A DNA stretch of 64,000 nucleotides, from contig QPMI01000402.1 in assembly GCA_004431415.1 (NCBI GenBank), positions 119,735 through 183,734 of the forward strand, written 5' to 3'. The notes beneath the pieces are model-generated. The model saw nothing but the letters and a program-made list of their open reading frames with translations, had not been told where the DNA came from and made no database searches. Each line of letters starts with the position of its first letter. The first letter of the stretch is position 1. Origin of the DNA: Cyanophora paradoxa. Taxonomy: Eukaryota; Glaucocystophyceae; Cyanophorales; Cyanophoraceae. Position numbers and translations under genes: made by a program. Shown in pieces: positions 40,599 through 52,749 of this stretch.

Positions 40599-43500
40599 AT
40601 GATCCAGACCATCAAAAAATTGTTGGGAGTACCCGCGGCCGAGTGCATCGTGCTGGACAGCGATGAAGAGCAGGAATTCCAGCCCCAGCCGCCCCATGGC
40701 CAGCTGCAGCAGAACGCGAACGTGCATGCGCAGCTGCAGGCGAACGCTTCCACTAGATCTGACTCCGTGGCCGCGTTCGCCGCCGGCGCTCCCCGCGGCC
40801 CGGATCCCGAGGGCGGGCCGGACCAGCAGTTGAGCGACGAGCAGCAAGATGCAGATCTGCAATCCGTCAGCCCCGAGCCCGGCCCCCGCAGTAGCCCGAA
40901 TGTTAACCCTTGACCTGACCACGACCATGACCGCAGGCGAGCGAGCCGCAGCGGTCCGAGGCGACCGGCGCTGGCGATTTCGAGGATGAGCACTCGCTTG
41001 CGCCTCCGGAGGAGCGTCCGCAGACTCCCGAGCCGGAGTCGGCGAGCGTCGGGGAGCACTTCGTGCACACCCTGGGCCAGAACCACCGCGACAGCAAGAT
41101 GGGCGGTGCGAGCGTACCTTACATCGCTTCCTGAGCGCAATCCGCTGACTGCAGTCCCCGCCCCGCAGCGCTGGCGGAGTTCTTCGACAACAGCCGCGAT
41201 GCCTCGGCGAACCTCATCAAGATCGAGCGCGCCACCGTGCCCCGGGCCCGCGCCGAGGCCGAAGAAGGCGAGCAAGAGTCCGCGGGTCAGTCCTGCCACC
41301 CGCCCGCGCTCCCTGTCCCACGCCTGAGCATTCGCCTCGCCGCGCGCTGCAGACGAGGAGGCCATTGCGATCACGGACGACGGCAGCGGCATGACGGAGG
41401 CGGAGCTGAGGACCTGCTTCAACATGGGATCGTCGATCAAGTCGGACGTGCACGTCGGCGGGGTGCGTTCCGGCTGATGCGCAGATTTGATCCCGCCTCG
41501 CCGCCGCTCACGGCCGCCCGCTCTGCCGCGCAGTACGGCATCGGCTTCAAGAGCGGCGTGCTGCGCGTGGCGCGCCGCGTCGCCGTGTTCACAGTGGCGC
41601 GGGACGGGCGCCGCTCGGTGGGGCTCTTCCCGTGGGCCGCGCCCGCGGCGGGCCGCGAGGGCTCGGCCGCGGACGGCGGAAGCCTCAAGTTCATCGTCGG
41701 TGCGACTCGGACCTGCTCCGCGCCGCGCCCCCGCGCGCCGTCCCGCCCGCGCCCGACGTGACCGCCCGCCGCGCGCGCAGCGCCCTGGGACGACGCGGCG
41801 TCGCCGAAGCGGGCGCTGTTCCTGCGCGAGTCGGGCTTCGGGACGGCGGCGGAGGTGGAGGCGCAGTTCGAGGCGGTGGGCGCGTGCGGCGTGGGCCCGA
41901 GCGCCAGCGGGACGCGCGTCGTGCTGTGCGGCCTCAAGAACGAGGAGGACCAGCGGCTCGTCTTCTCCGCGGACGGCGCCGACCTCCAGGTGCTGGACGA
42001 GAAGGGCCGCCCCTTTCGCCTCGCCAGCCGCGTCAAGGCCGTGCTCCCCAACAAACAGATCGAGCTGGTGCGCGGCGCCGGCGCCAGTCGCCGTCAGCTC
42101 CGTTCGTGTCCGAACCTGACCCGAGGGGGCGCAGGACTACAGCGTGCGGGCCTACGCGGCTCTGCTCTTCGACGGCGGCGCGGCGCCGGCCTTCGAGATC
42201 AACGACCGCCCGGTGGACCGCATCGCCCCGGAGGCCTTTCTCGGCCTCGAGGACCGCAGCCCCGTGCTGCCGGTGACCGTCCTCCAGGCCAACGCGCGCC
42301 TCACGCTCGGCTTCAGCCGATACGTCTTCGACGACCGCCTCCCGGGCGGCCTTCTCTACTAGTGCGCCGCCCCGCTAGACCAGAAATCTCTCTCTACGAT
42401 CTGACGCGGCGGCGCTCGCAGCAAGGACCGCCTGATCGAGTCGTTCGTGCAAATCGGCGAGCAGCACTTCGCGAGCACCGTTCAGCAGGGCCTCGCGGCC
42501 GTGCTCCGCGTCGACGCCGCCAACAGCTCCAAAAACGACGTCATCAACACCAAGCAGGTGCCGTCCTGCGTTCGATTCGAACCGTTCCCGGCTGTTATCT
42601 GACGGCGCGCCGCCAGGCCTTCGACTGGAAATTGCGCGTCAAGATCAGCGACGTTCTGGCGGAGCAGGGGCGAGAGTTCTGGGCGGAGCTCGCCACGAAG
42701 GGCGGACCGAGCTTCCTGCGCGACGGCCGCGCGCAGCAGGCGGCGCCCCGGCCCCCCGCGGACCCCAACGGGGAGTTCAACTGGGTGCAGTGCAGCGGTT
42801 GGTGCGCTGCTCTGCTCGGCTCGGCGCCTGTACCCCCTCGAAGGCTGCTCTGACCCCGCCGCCGCCCAGCTCGAAGTGGCGCAGGCTGCACCCGGGCCAC
42901 ACGCCGCCCGGCAAGGACGAGGCCTGGTGCGCGCTCGCCGTACCCCCCCCCGCCCCCCCCCCCCCCCCTTCTTACCTGTACCCTCCCCGCAGGTACTGCG
43001 CGATGGCTCCGGACCGTATGATCACCTGCGAGGAGCCGGAGGACCCTTGGGACAAGGGTGACGTCGCCATTGCCAGCAACGTCGGATCGGCCCAGGTCCG
43101 GATAGACGGAAGCTCTCCAATGATTACGCTGAGTGTACCCCAGAGACTGGCGCGGATTACCGCGATGGAGGCAAGCATCGCCGCCAAGCAGAAGCAGGCG
43201 AGCGGCGTACCCCTCTCCCTGACCGCAGCCGGCGCCGCTTCCGCTGACGCGAAAACAGAAACACATTTTGCACGTCTGGGGCGGCCTCGGAGGCTCTGTT
43301 GAGCCTCCTCGCCCCGCGGACAAGCGCGACGGGAATGGCAAGCGGAGGGGTGCGTACCCCCCGTCGTCTTCTTCCCCCCGCCCGGGCCTTTTTGTCGCGA
43401 GCGCCGACCGGGCTCCGGGTCGCAGGGCCCGAGCCGCTCGAGCAGCCGGCCCCGAAGCAGGCGCGGACCCACGCCTCCGGATCCGGCGCCGCCCAGCGGC

Positions 43501-44124
43501 GGCCGCCGCCGCCCTTCCGTCTGGAGGTCTTCGACACCAAGTACGCGATCTTCAACGAGATGGGCATCTTCACGTCTTCCTGCCCCGCCCCGCTCGACTT
43601 CCCGCCCAGCCGTGACATGTCCGTCCCTTCGCCCCCCCCCCCCCCCCCCCCCCCTCCCCCCTCCTGAAGTATTCCGCCCCAGCGCGCCGCTGACGCACAG
43701 TCTTCGTGCGACGCGCAGAGACCTGAATTGGAAGTGCGACACGGTCAATGCTCCTGTGATCGACCCGGAGCGGGACATCGCCTGCGGCTTCGCTCTGAAA
43801 CAGGAGGGCGCAGTCGACTGCCGCGACCTCTGCAGCTGGCTTCGCAAGCACGGCCGGGTGCGCGCGTCCTTTGGCTTTTTCCGATCGCTCCCGGCTTTCT
43901 GACCGGCGGCCCCGGTGCAGGTGCTGCGGTACCCCCAGAAGGGCACGAGCCTGTGCCAAGACAATCGGAGGCAGGAGTGGGTGATCGTCGGCGCCGGGCA
44001 GGCCCCGCCCAGCCATCGCTACGCCTTCTTCCTCCTGCCTGCGCCCGCCGCGCCCGGCACGGGCTCCAGCCTCGGACGCGGCCTCCCCGCCTTCTCCGTC
44101 TACTTTCTCCGCGACTCTTCCTAG
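40599..44124 (+). CDS. MORC-type GHKL ATPase with CW zinc finger, copy A
   Basis: The start at 40599 (MIQTIKKLLGVPAAE) opens a disordered N-terminal exon. The next exons carry the GHKL Bergerat fold: EFFDNSRDASANLIKI (Mg/ATP Asn), ITDDGSGMTEAELRTCFNMG (DxGxG), and GYGIGFKSGVLRVARRVAVF. An S5-like half (DYSVRAYAALLFDGG, YVFDDRLPGGLLYY) and FDWKLRVKISDVLAEQ follow. The CW finger is NWVQC, SKWRRLHPG, AWYCAM and ITCEEPEDPWD. The last third is a separate conserved domain (RLEVFDTKYAIFNEMGIFTS; LNWKCDTVNAP; CGFALKQEGAVDCRDLCSWL; LRYPQK; AFSVYFLRDSS), stop at 44122-44124. MORC proteins are nuclear ATP-dependent clamps that compact or silence chromatin; CW domains bind methylated H3K4. Copy B lies inverted at 60612-64000. 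Several introns are GTGCG- or GTACCCC-type. Confidence 0.88.
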
Positions 44125-44950
44125 ATGAGTGTCTGAGTGTGCGATCCCGAGTTCATCTCGTTTGCATGCCGCCCCTTCTTGGCGATTAATTATTCATCTT
44201 TCCGCTTGCGTGAATTTACTTGTATATACGTATATTCGGGGGACGTTTCCTGCGGTTCAAGCTGTAGAATCTTTTCTTAACGCCTTCCAGTGAATTTTGC
44301 AGCTTAAATTGTGCAAATCCTTCTTCAGTGATAGCGGTTTTTTGTTGTTTCGGCTTCAAGGCTTCTCCCTCTACTGAGTCTACATCTACATGTAAAGCGC
44401 TCAGCTGTACTGCAGCGTTATTTGACTTTGTTGCAGCCTAAGCAGTTGTGTTCAAGTTTGAGCTTGATCAAGTACTAGTGTCGCAATTTTGCAGACTTGA
44501 AATGCGATCCAAGTGCAGTGCACGTGTGATTTAAATTAAAGATTTGCAATTGAATCGAGTGCACACTACGAACGGTGCCCGAGCTCAGCGACAGCCGGCG
44601 AGCCGCGCGGCGACAACATTGGAGTTGAGGTCGACGTCGAAGGCCAGAATCGCTTCGACCCCAGTCTCGGGCTCGGGCTCCCGAGTCCTGCGCCGTGGCG
44701 GAGCCGGAGCCGGACGCGGGGCCCAGGTCCGCTGGCCGCTCAAGGCGGGATCCGGCCTCTGTGGCCGTCCGCCCCGGCCACCGGCCGCGGCTGCTGGTCA
44801 TGGACAAGGCACTCGCTCGCGATCGCCCGCGGCCGCTTTGCGGTCGGCTGTGGCGCGGGCGGCTTGGCCGCGGCATCTCCGCTCCAAGCGGCCGCGGCGG
44901 CGTACGCGTGCCCGTCGGACACCGCGGCTGATCATGAGGGCCCAGTACGG
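44125..44950. other. Intergenic region between MORC copy A and the kinase
   Basis: The genes converge. 44150-44560 is AT-richer and without coding signal. 44580-44940 is GC-rich, and short ORFs there look like composition effects. Confidence 0.45.
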
Positions 44951-45889
44951 TCAGCGAGGCGGCGGGCGAGAGGCTCGAGGATATATAAGGGGCGAAGGGC
45001 GCGCACCCGCCAGCTTGAGCTTCGAATTCCGCTTCGGCGGCTCGGGGACCGCGGCTTTCCTCGGGCTCGCGGCGCGGAGGGCCGGCGCGCCGGCGCCGGC
45101 GCCGGCGGCGAGCTCGAGCCGGTCCAGCGCGCCCTTCGCCGAGGGCCGCCTGCCCGCCCCGCCCCGTCGGGAAGGAACGTTAAAGCAGCTTGTCGCGGGC
45201 CGGCGCCCGGGCCCCACGCACCTCGCGGGGTCAGAATCCATGAGGTCGCGGATCAGATCGACGAGCCCGGCGCTGTAGGACGCCTCCCAGCCCCCCGCCT
45301 CGACCTGGAGTGAGAAGAGAGCGGCGTGAGAGGCGTAGGCGGGCGCGGCGCCTGTTAAGAGAAGCGCGCACGTACGGGATCGGCCCCGGCGCAGGCGGCG
45401 GCGCAGAGGGCGCGGGCGACGGCACCCAGGCCGTACACGTCCGCCGCCCGCCAGTCGCACTGGGCGCCTCCGGAGAGGCCTACCTCGAGCTCCGGGGCGA
45501 TGGCGAGGTTGGCCTCGAGTTCCAACGCGGCGGCCGCGGGACTAGACCCGACAGGCCGAGCCTGCGCGGCGAAGCGGTCGGCGGTCAGACGATCGCGAGG
45601 AGGACCGGATGCATGCGGAGGGGCGTGCAGGGGAGGGGGGGGGTACCGGCGAGCCCGCGTCGAGGGTACCGCGGGGCTGGACGCGGGAGGTGCCGAAATC
45701 GCCCAGCTTCACTTCCAGGCGGCCGCCACACTCGATAAAGAAAACGTTGTCCGGCTGCGGGGCGACTCAGGGGTGGGCCGTCAAGGGGAGGCGAACGAAG
45801 GAGGGGGAGGCGGGGGTAAGGGGAGGTTCTGGGGGTGGGCCATCAAGCGGGGGCGAACGAAGGAGGAGGGAAGGGGAGGCGGAGGGTGT

Positions 45890-45920
<31 letters not shown>

Positions 45921-46690
45921 GGGGGGGAGTGCGGGTCTAGGGACAGAGGGGGGGGAGAGGGGGGTCTGTGTGCCTCGGGGGGAGGGGGGGGAGGGGGCTG
46001 GGCTGGGGCCAGGGGGTCGGGGGTACGCGCCTTGAGGTCGCAGTGGGCGAGCGTGCCCTCCTCTCCGAAGACGGCGATGGGCGTGCTGTGGATGTGATGG
46101 AGCTGTGCGTGCACGGCAGGAGCCGTCAGCGCGGGGCACCGAATGCAGGGGCGGCAGGGCCCGACAGCGCACCGCGCTCGCGAGCTGAGCGAGGACCGAT
46201 CGGATCTCGAACTCCGACAGGCGCCGCCTCGACCCGGTCAGGTCGCTCAGCTGCCGAGCGAGGACCGTCGGATACGGTCCTCAAAGCCGGTGGGCCGAGC
46301 TCGAGGGCGCACCGTCCCGTCGCACTTCTCCATCACGATGTACGTCTCGTACAAGGCGCCTGCGGGCGGATCTTGGTCGTGGAAACAGGGGCCCGGTGCC
46401 GGCGCGCGTACCCCGCTTGATGAAGAAGGCGTCGTGCTCTTTGACGACGTTCGAATTCGGGTGGCATTTGATCTGCCGGCGGGGCCCGGCCCCTTACCGC
46501 TTACCCGCTTAACGGCGTAGCGCCGCTCGGGGGCCTCGCCCTGCAGCCGCGCCTCGAGGACTTCGCCCGAGTGCCCCGCGCCGAGCGGCCTCCCGAGGGC
46601 GTACTCGCGGGAGGGCCGCTGGAAGCCTCTAGACCTCTTGAGCTCGTCCCAGCTCGGGCGCAGCTGCGGGCCTGGCTATAGGCCATCCGG
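44951..46690 (-). CDS. Eukaryotic protein kinase, multi-exon
   Basis: Kinase subdomains appear in order on the minus strand. They are the glycine loop (YALGRPLGAGHSGEVLEARL) with YAVKR (~46505-46600); KEHDAFFIKRG; YETYIVMEKCDG (~46330); LHHIHSTPIAVF; the catalytic loop AHCDLK with QPDNVFFIECGGRLEVKLGD and FG (two exons, ~46045 and 45745-45690); PELEVGL; CDWRAADVYGLGAVARALCA (~45455-45400); EAGGWEASYSAGLVDLIRDL and MDSDP; and RPSAKGALDRLEL, with a basic tail to the stop at 44951. The Lys, HxD (as HCD), Asn and DFG residues are present, so it should be active. The group (NEK-, Wee- or other-like) is not clear. The start is not resolved: the usable upstream exon near 46690 has no convincing in-frame ATG. 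Confidence 0.75.
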
Positions 46691-47220
46691 GGATCTCCGT
46701 CCGCGGCGCGAGCCGTCGGACGCGTACGAGGGGCGAGCCGTTGATGGGCAGTTTATTTCGGCGCGGCCCACTGCGCGGCGCGGTCGAAGGTCATGTCCGC
46801 GGCGCGAGCCGTCAGACGAGGGGCGAGGGGCGTGTGCCGCGCGTACCGGCGGGCTCTCGCTCGCCTTGTTGTGCCGATAGGGGTCCTCGCTCTTCAGACG
46901 AGGGGCGAGGGGCGAGCCGTTGATGGGCCCGGCAGTTTGTTTATTTCGGTCTTGAAATTAAATTTTGATCATGAGTTTAATTTCCTGTACGTCCACGTGT
47001 AATTTATAGAGCGTGAGTTTCCTGTACGTCCACGTGTAAAGCGTGCAGCTGTAGCCTCGAGCTCATGATCGTTTGATCGAAAGAATGATTAAAGAATATT
47101 TATTGAGCGAAGCCTCGCCCCGCGTCTGCGGCGCGAGCCGTCAGACGAGAAGCGTGCCGTGCGTACCGGCGGGCTCTAGATCTCGCTCGCCTTGTGCCGG
47201 CGCCGATAGGGGTCGCTCGA
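46690..47220. repeat. Three decayed copies of a ~100-bp repeat (GGCGCGAGCCGTCAGACG...)
   Basis: TCCGCGGCGCGAGCCGTC(A/G)GACG recurs near 46698, 46797 and (as TCTGCGGCG...) 47124. The second and third copies continue into GTACCGGCGGGCTCT...CTCGCCTTGT...CGATAGGGGTC. GAGCCGTTGATGGGC...TTTATTTCGG occurs after the first and second copies. A 38-bp tandem (TTTCCTGTACGTCCACGTGTAA) lies at 46981-47040. Confidence 0.65.
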
Positions 47221-47424
47221 ATTCGAACTTGACGTACGCGGGTCCCTCGAGCGCGGGCGCTGCAAGAGGGTACGAGCGCTCAGCAGGCGTCACGTGCCGC
47301 TGCACCAAACCGAAATGCATCGCGCGTTCGCACCGCTCATCTCGCCTTCGGCCTCCTGGCAGAATGAACTCCGCATAGCGGCGAACCCCTATTTATGCTC
47401 GAGTAGACTTCGAGAGTCCTGAAG

Positions 47425-47890
47425 TAGGATCCCGAAGTCAGGATGCGGACGCCAGAGCGAGGGCGCTCGCACTCACTCGTATTTATACTACCGAGCGATC
47501 CAGAAACTGGAGTCCAGAAGGTCTGGCGTCCAGAAGATGGATTCCACAAAGTGGAAAGCTGGAGTCCAGAAGATGGAATCCATAAAGTGGAAAGCAAAGT
47601 GGAAAGCTTTTGGATCGCGCGGGAGGTGTAGGCGCCATGCTGATGCTTAGCTACCGCGATCCTATGTTCCGCCCAGGGGCTGTACATGTTCATGCGCCGA
47701 GCGATCCGAGCCGATCCGGAAGTAGGATATCGATCCGACAGCACGAAGTCGGATCCTACCTGTGCGCGGAGGGATCCTGTATCAGGATCGGAGCGATCCT
47801 GAATCAGGATGCGGACGCCGGGGTCTGAAAGCGCTCCCACGCGCACGTAGTCGTACTGCCGAGCGATCCAGAAACTGGAATCCAGAAACG
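47425..47890. repeat. Diverged direct repeat with internal GATCC dyads
   Basis: CAGGATGCGGACGCC...GCGATCCAGAAACTGGA(G/A)TCCAGAA occurs at about 47437-47518 and again at 47805-47887. Between them are many short inverted motifs (GGATCCTGTATCAGGATC, TCCAGAAGATGGATTCCACAAAGTGGAAAG). Confidence 0.6.
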
Positions 47891-48160
47891 CCATCCGCGC
47901 ATACTCCTGGTTCTCCGCGTAGGCGCGCAGCTTCTCTAGGCGCTTCTCGAGCTCCTGATTCTGCGCGGGCGACGCTCAGGGCGCGGCGGCGGCGTAGGAA
48001 GCTCGGACGATGCGGACGGGCCTTCTTCTTCTTCGGAAAGCAGGCGGGGTCAAGGTCGCGCGGGAGGATGACTTCGCTTCCGTTGAGGAGCTCGTGAAGC
48101 CACGGGCCGCGCGCCGCGCCCTTCGACCGCGACGACGCTGCCGCCGCCGGACGCGCGGGC
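47883..48160 (-). pseudogene. Inverted partial copy of the adjacent VMA12-like gene
   Basis: On the minus strand this block reproduces exons found at 48330-48608: LHELLNGSEVILPRDLDPAC, FPKKKKARP, and ELEKRLEKLRAYAENQEYAR. The copy then ends, with no transmembrane exons. It forms one arm of an inverted repeat with the functional gene. Confidence 0.7.
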
Positions 48161-48239
48161 GCGGTCTAGCCGGCAGCGGCCGCGCGGGCGCGGTCTAGCC
48201 GTCAGCGGGGTACTTAGTCCGATTCGGCTCCAAGCCGCG

Positions 48240-49207
48240 ATGCCGCTCGTCCGTCCAACGCCGGCGATCCGCGCAGCTCTCGGGGAGCACGAGGCGGGCC
48301 CTTCGGGAGTCGCGGACGAGGATGGCATCGAGCTGCGGCGCGTGGTGGCGGCGGCAGCGTCCTCGCGGTCGAAGGGCGCGGCGCGCGGTCCGTGGCTTCA
48401 CGAGCTGCTCAGCGGAAGCGAAGTCGTTCTCCCCCGCGACCTTGACCCCGCCTGCTTTCCGAAGAAGGAGAAGGCCCGCCCGCACGTCGCCGAAAGCTTC
48501 CTACGCCGCCGCCGCGCCCTGAGCGTCGCCCGCGCAGAATCCGGAGCTCGAGAAGCGCCTGGAGAAGCTGCGCGCCTACGCCGAGAACCAGGAGTATGCC
48601 CGGATGGTCAGCGGCCTGACGGTCGAGCAGCGGCGAGAGGCGGAGCGCGAGAGCATGAGCAGGTACGGGAGCGAGAGCGCGTGCGACGCGGGTGCCCTCT
48701 TTCTCACGCTGTAGTGCCGCGTGCGCCTCCGCAGCTACTTCGACCAGGCAGGCATTGGGATCAACATCCTGGTCAGCCTGATCACGGCCTTCGTCGTCGG
48801 GCACTTCCTCGGCAGGCAGTGGTTCGACGGAGACGTCGCGAAGGTGCGCCCTCTCCCGACGGAGCCGCCGCCCCGCCCCGCCCCGCCGCTCTCCACTGAC
48901 CGCCGACGGCCTCGCTCGCTCGCAGAGCGTCATTGTCGGCCTCGTATTCGCGATCGTCGGGCTCATGATCGAGACGTGGCTCTTCCTGTTCCGCGCATCG
49001 CACATGGATCGCCTCGTCGACCGCCGCGAGCGGAAGGAGCAGCAGCAGGGCGGTGCGCGACGCTCTCGGATCGAATCTTGATCTTTAAATTCGACTGACC
49101 CGCGCCCGCCCGCTCTCGCGCGCGCAGGCCACTTCCCGGATATGTACAGGCCGCTCAGCTGGGAGTCGAAGCCCTGGGAAGCCAGCGGCATGCCGACTAT
49201 GTACTAG
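48240..49207 (+). CDS. VMA12/TMEM199-like V-ATPase assembly factor
   Basis: The start at 48240 (MPLVRPTPAIRAALGEHEAG) leads into LHELLSGSEVVLPRDL (Vma12-type LHELLxGSxxxLP motif), then, after an intron, NPELEKRLEKLRAYAENQEY and ARMVSGLTVEQRREAE, the cytosolic hallmark of the family. Two membrane helices follow in separate exons (GIGINILVSLITAFVVGHFL; SVIVGLVFAIVGLMIETWLF). A short tail (DMYRPLSWESKPWEASGMPT) ends at 49207. Vma12 acts in the ER membrane to assemble the V-ATPase Vo sector. The first exons are mirrored in the inverted copy at 47883-48160. Confidence 0.75.
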
Positions 49208-49407
49208 CCATGCCATCCGATCCCTTGCTCTACAGCTACATTCTCCTTTCTGCTTTGCTTTCAGTTCTTTCGCTCGATCCGCTGCAGATTAGATACAGAT
49301 AGATGACTAGTTAGCTACACGCAGCTATAGGTTACCTAGGCCTAGATCCTGATAGAATGCAGCTCGCGTTTCATCTTGAAAGAAGCGACGGTCTAGGCCA
49401 GGCTGCG

Positions 49408-52400
49408 CTAGCGGTACAGGGGGGCTACGCGGTCCCGAACGTGCGCGAGGACCGCGGCCCACCGCTCCGCGGGCAGCGACTCGAGGAGTGACGCCCACTC
49501 TTTCCTCAGCGCCTCCCGGGCGCCCTTCTCGTCCGCCGGATTCGAAGCGGCGGAGCCGGCGCCGGCGCGCCCGCCGGCGCCGTTTCCGATGTCGCTGAAA
49601 GGCCGCCGGGATGGCGTCGTCGGCTGGGACGGCTGGGACCCCTCGTCCGTCGCCGGCGTCCTGAAAGTCACCTGCGCGGATTCGAACCGGGGACCAAGGG
49701 GGGTGGGAGGGTCTGGATTTCGGACCTCGGCGCTGCGGTCGCTGCGGAGGCCGTCGCGGAGGGCCTGTACCCGGGCGGCGTACGCGGTGGCCGGGTCAAG
49801 GTGGTTCAGGCGAACGCTCGTCTTGGGCGTCGTGACCTCCTGCCCCGCGAACTTGACGGCGTACGCCGTCGGCGCCGGGCCCGAGGAGGGGGCGCGCCAG
49901 GAGAGGGTACAGGTTCGGCTGGTGAGGGACTCGACTCGGAGCGACTCGGGCGGGCGGGGGGCCTCCAGCGAAGAGGCGGAGGAGGAGGTGGTAGAGGAAG
50001 AAGAAGAGGTGGGGGAGGAGACGGAGACCGAGAGCGGCTCAGAGCGGGGCCCCTCCCCCAGGCCTGCGGATCGAATCAGGGGAATCCCGGGGGTACAAGG
50101 GGCTGAGAAGGGGGTACGCCGCACCGTTGTAGGCGGAGACGGAGAAGGCGAAGCGGCCGGGGGGTACGCCCCGCAGGACGCAGCGGGGACTAGGGCCCTC
50201 CGTTCGGGTCGCGAGGACTTCGGCGTCGCCCGCCGCGGCGCCCGCCGGCCGCCGGTAAATGGCGTACCCCGCCACGGGGCCGTTCTTGGAGGGGGGTACG
50301 GGGTTCCAGGTGAGCTCGAGGTCCGAAGGGGACCCTCCCCACGCCCCCGCGGCGCGCAACTCCGACGGGGCAGCCGACGGCGTCTCTGCGACGGGTTCGG
50401 ATTCAGTGAACGTCCCGTCTGGCGTACCCCGGGTAGTGAGCCGCGTACCCCCCTTGGTCGTGATCTCCTTGTACTCCGACCACTCGCCCTGCCCGGAGGG
50501 GTTCACCGCCGCAACCCGGAACCTGGCCGGGGGGGTACAGCATGAGACGATGGGTTACGGTTAGGTGGGGGGGGGGGGGGTGGAAGATAGGCGGGTACCT
50601 GTGGAAGGTCGCCGGCGTCGTCGGCACGTCCGCCAGCGGCTCGTCCGTCCGCATGACCTGGTAGCCCCCGCCGCGTGAGTCGAGTACCCCGAGATCCGAA
50701 TGAGGGGGATAGGGGGGTACGCGCACCTCCCCGAGGCGCTCCTCGCTGACGACGTACTCCACGTTCTCGCCCTCGACCTGGTACCCGTCCATTTCCATGC
50801 TTAGCATGTACTTTAAGGCTTAGGTAGAGGAGTATATTTAATGACCTTGCTCCAGCGGATCTTGACGACGAGCTTGAAGGCCTGCACCTTGAGCTTCTCG
50901 ACCCGCCCCGGCACCGGCGCTGCGCGAGGGCGCCCGGCTCAGCCGAGGCTCAGCTGAGTTCGAGGTAGAACGTACCCCCCGAGTAGAAGGGCTCCGTGGA
51001 GCACTCCACGAGGCGGATGGGCGAGACGCGGCCCGCCAGCGGCGTCGCGAAGGAGACCTGCGCGGGGGGTACGGTGAGGAACGTGGGTACAGAAGGATTC
51101 TGCCGGGTACGGGACGCGCCTCGAAGACGTAGGGGGTACCGTGCTCGAGGCCGTCGACGGTGATGGGGATACAGTGCCCGTGGCAGTGGACTGGCCCGCC
51201 GCGCGGCGCCCTCGCCCGCTCCTGGGGCGCGACCCGACGGTAGTAAGACATGCTAACCTGGAGATCGTGTCAGACTTTTCAAGAAAAGCACAGCTGTTGA
51301 TTTTCGTTCGCTTCTATAAATAGCGTACCTCGAGGGGCTTGGAGCGCCAGGATTCGCTCGCGTGCGAGATTTCGAGCGTGACGGAGCCCGAGGCGCGGGA
51401 CGCGACCCGCACCTGAGCTCGCGGCGGTTAGTAGCCGCCGCCGTTACTAACGACTGGCGGTTTCTCGTGACTCACCAGGGGGGTCGGAAGCGGGTCCGAA
51501 TCCGTGGCCTTGGTGAGGTACGGGTTGGGCAGCGCGCAGCGCCCGCTCGCCTCGACGATCGCACGAGAGACGGACGCCACGCGCTGTGGGGGAGGGGGGG
51601 TACGGCTCAATCGGGGGCGCGGAGGGTACGACGGCGAGCGGCCGGGGGCACGTGTGGCCCACCCACCTTGAAGCGCGCGGAGATGGTGTAGGACTTGCCA
51701 GCCAGGAGGCCGTCGAGCGCCACCTGCGTACCCCGCATTAGTTAGAAACTCAAAAAAAAGTTGGCGTAGAGTTGCGAGGGCCGGGCGGCGGGCGCCTTCC
51801 AGCGTTATAAGAGGTTATAAGATAAGGCGTCGTAGAGATGTTGTAAGAAGTTATAAGAAAAGGCGGCGTGGAGTTGCGAAGGCCGGGCGGGGTACGCGCC
51901 TTCCAGCGAGTGAAAGAGTTCGCGATGTCAACGGTGAAGTCCTTCGAGACGGCCGGGAGGCCCGCCGCCTCCGCCTGCATCCGATCAAATCAGATCATTG
52001 ACCGGATCAAATTCACAGCGAGTGGGTCTGGGCCCGGGGCCGGACGGTCCCACCGACCCAACCCACCTGGATCTCGACGAGGAGCTCGCAATGGGATCGG
52101 GGTACCGCCTTGACGTACGCCGCGAGGCGCGCGCCGCTCACGATGACCTCCACTGCGCGCGGCGCCGGTCGGCCGGGAGCAACGAGCCAACGAGAGGGCG
52201 AGTCGAGGCAGCGGCCCGTGCGCACCGCGGGCCTCGCTCGGCGCGCCGACCGTAGTGAGGCTCTCCGGCGAGGGGAGAGTGCCCGTGGACGCCCCCCCGC
52301 TGCTGGGCGCCGCCCCCGAGTCGGCGGGCCCCGGGCGCGGCGCGGGCCGCGAGCCGCTCGATCCGGGCATGAAGCCCGCCGAGGGGCAGCGAATGATGTA

Positions 52401-52661
52401 GGCGCGGCGTGCATCCGCGGTCTGCAGCGCCTCGTAGGCCGCCTTCACGACCTTGAAGCAGTCGGCGGCGTGCGGGTGGTCGCCCGTCTTGTCGGGATGC
52501 GTCTGAAGCGAGAGCGCCTTGAAGCGCGAGCGGACCGACTCGTCCGTGGCCGTCACGCGGTCCACGCCCAGCACGGCGAAGTAGTCGACGCGGTCGGGCG
52601 GCAGGCCGATGTAGTACTTCAGCCGCGAGAGCTCCGTTCGGGAGGAATCGAAGGTGCCCAT
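49408..52661 (-). CDS. J-domain protein with C-terminal fibronectin type III domains
   Basis: The start at 52661 (MGTFDSSRTELSRLKYYIGL) runs into a J-domain: VDYFAVLGVDRVTATDESVR, FKALSLQTHPDKTGDH (HPD triad) and CFKVVKAAYEALQTADARRA. After a Ser/Gly/Pro linker, short exons (many introns GTACCCC-type) encode beta-rich segments, then at least two clear FN3 domains: PSELRAAGAWGGSPSDLELT with WNPVPPSKNGPVAGYAIYRR (~50380-50250), and PESLRVESLTSRTCTLSWRA with PTAYAVKFAGQ (~49960-49800). The C-terminus is EWASLLESLPAERWAAVLAH ... VAPLYR, stop at 49408. J-domains stimulate Hsp70; FN3 domains are binding modules. I see no strong stop or restart between the two parts, so I read them as one gene, but two adjacent genes cannot be excluded without transcripts. 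Confidence 0.65.
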
Positions 52662-52749
52662 TGCGGCACGTTGCTGAGCGCTCTACGGCACGGCTGCCAA
52701 GGCTGGAACCGAGGGCCGCGCAATCCGGCCGTTGTTGACTTGGAGAGGC

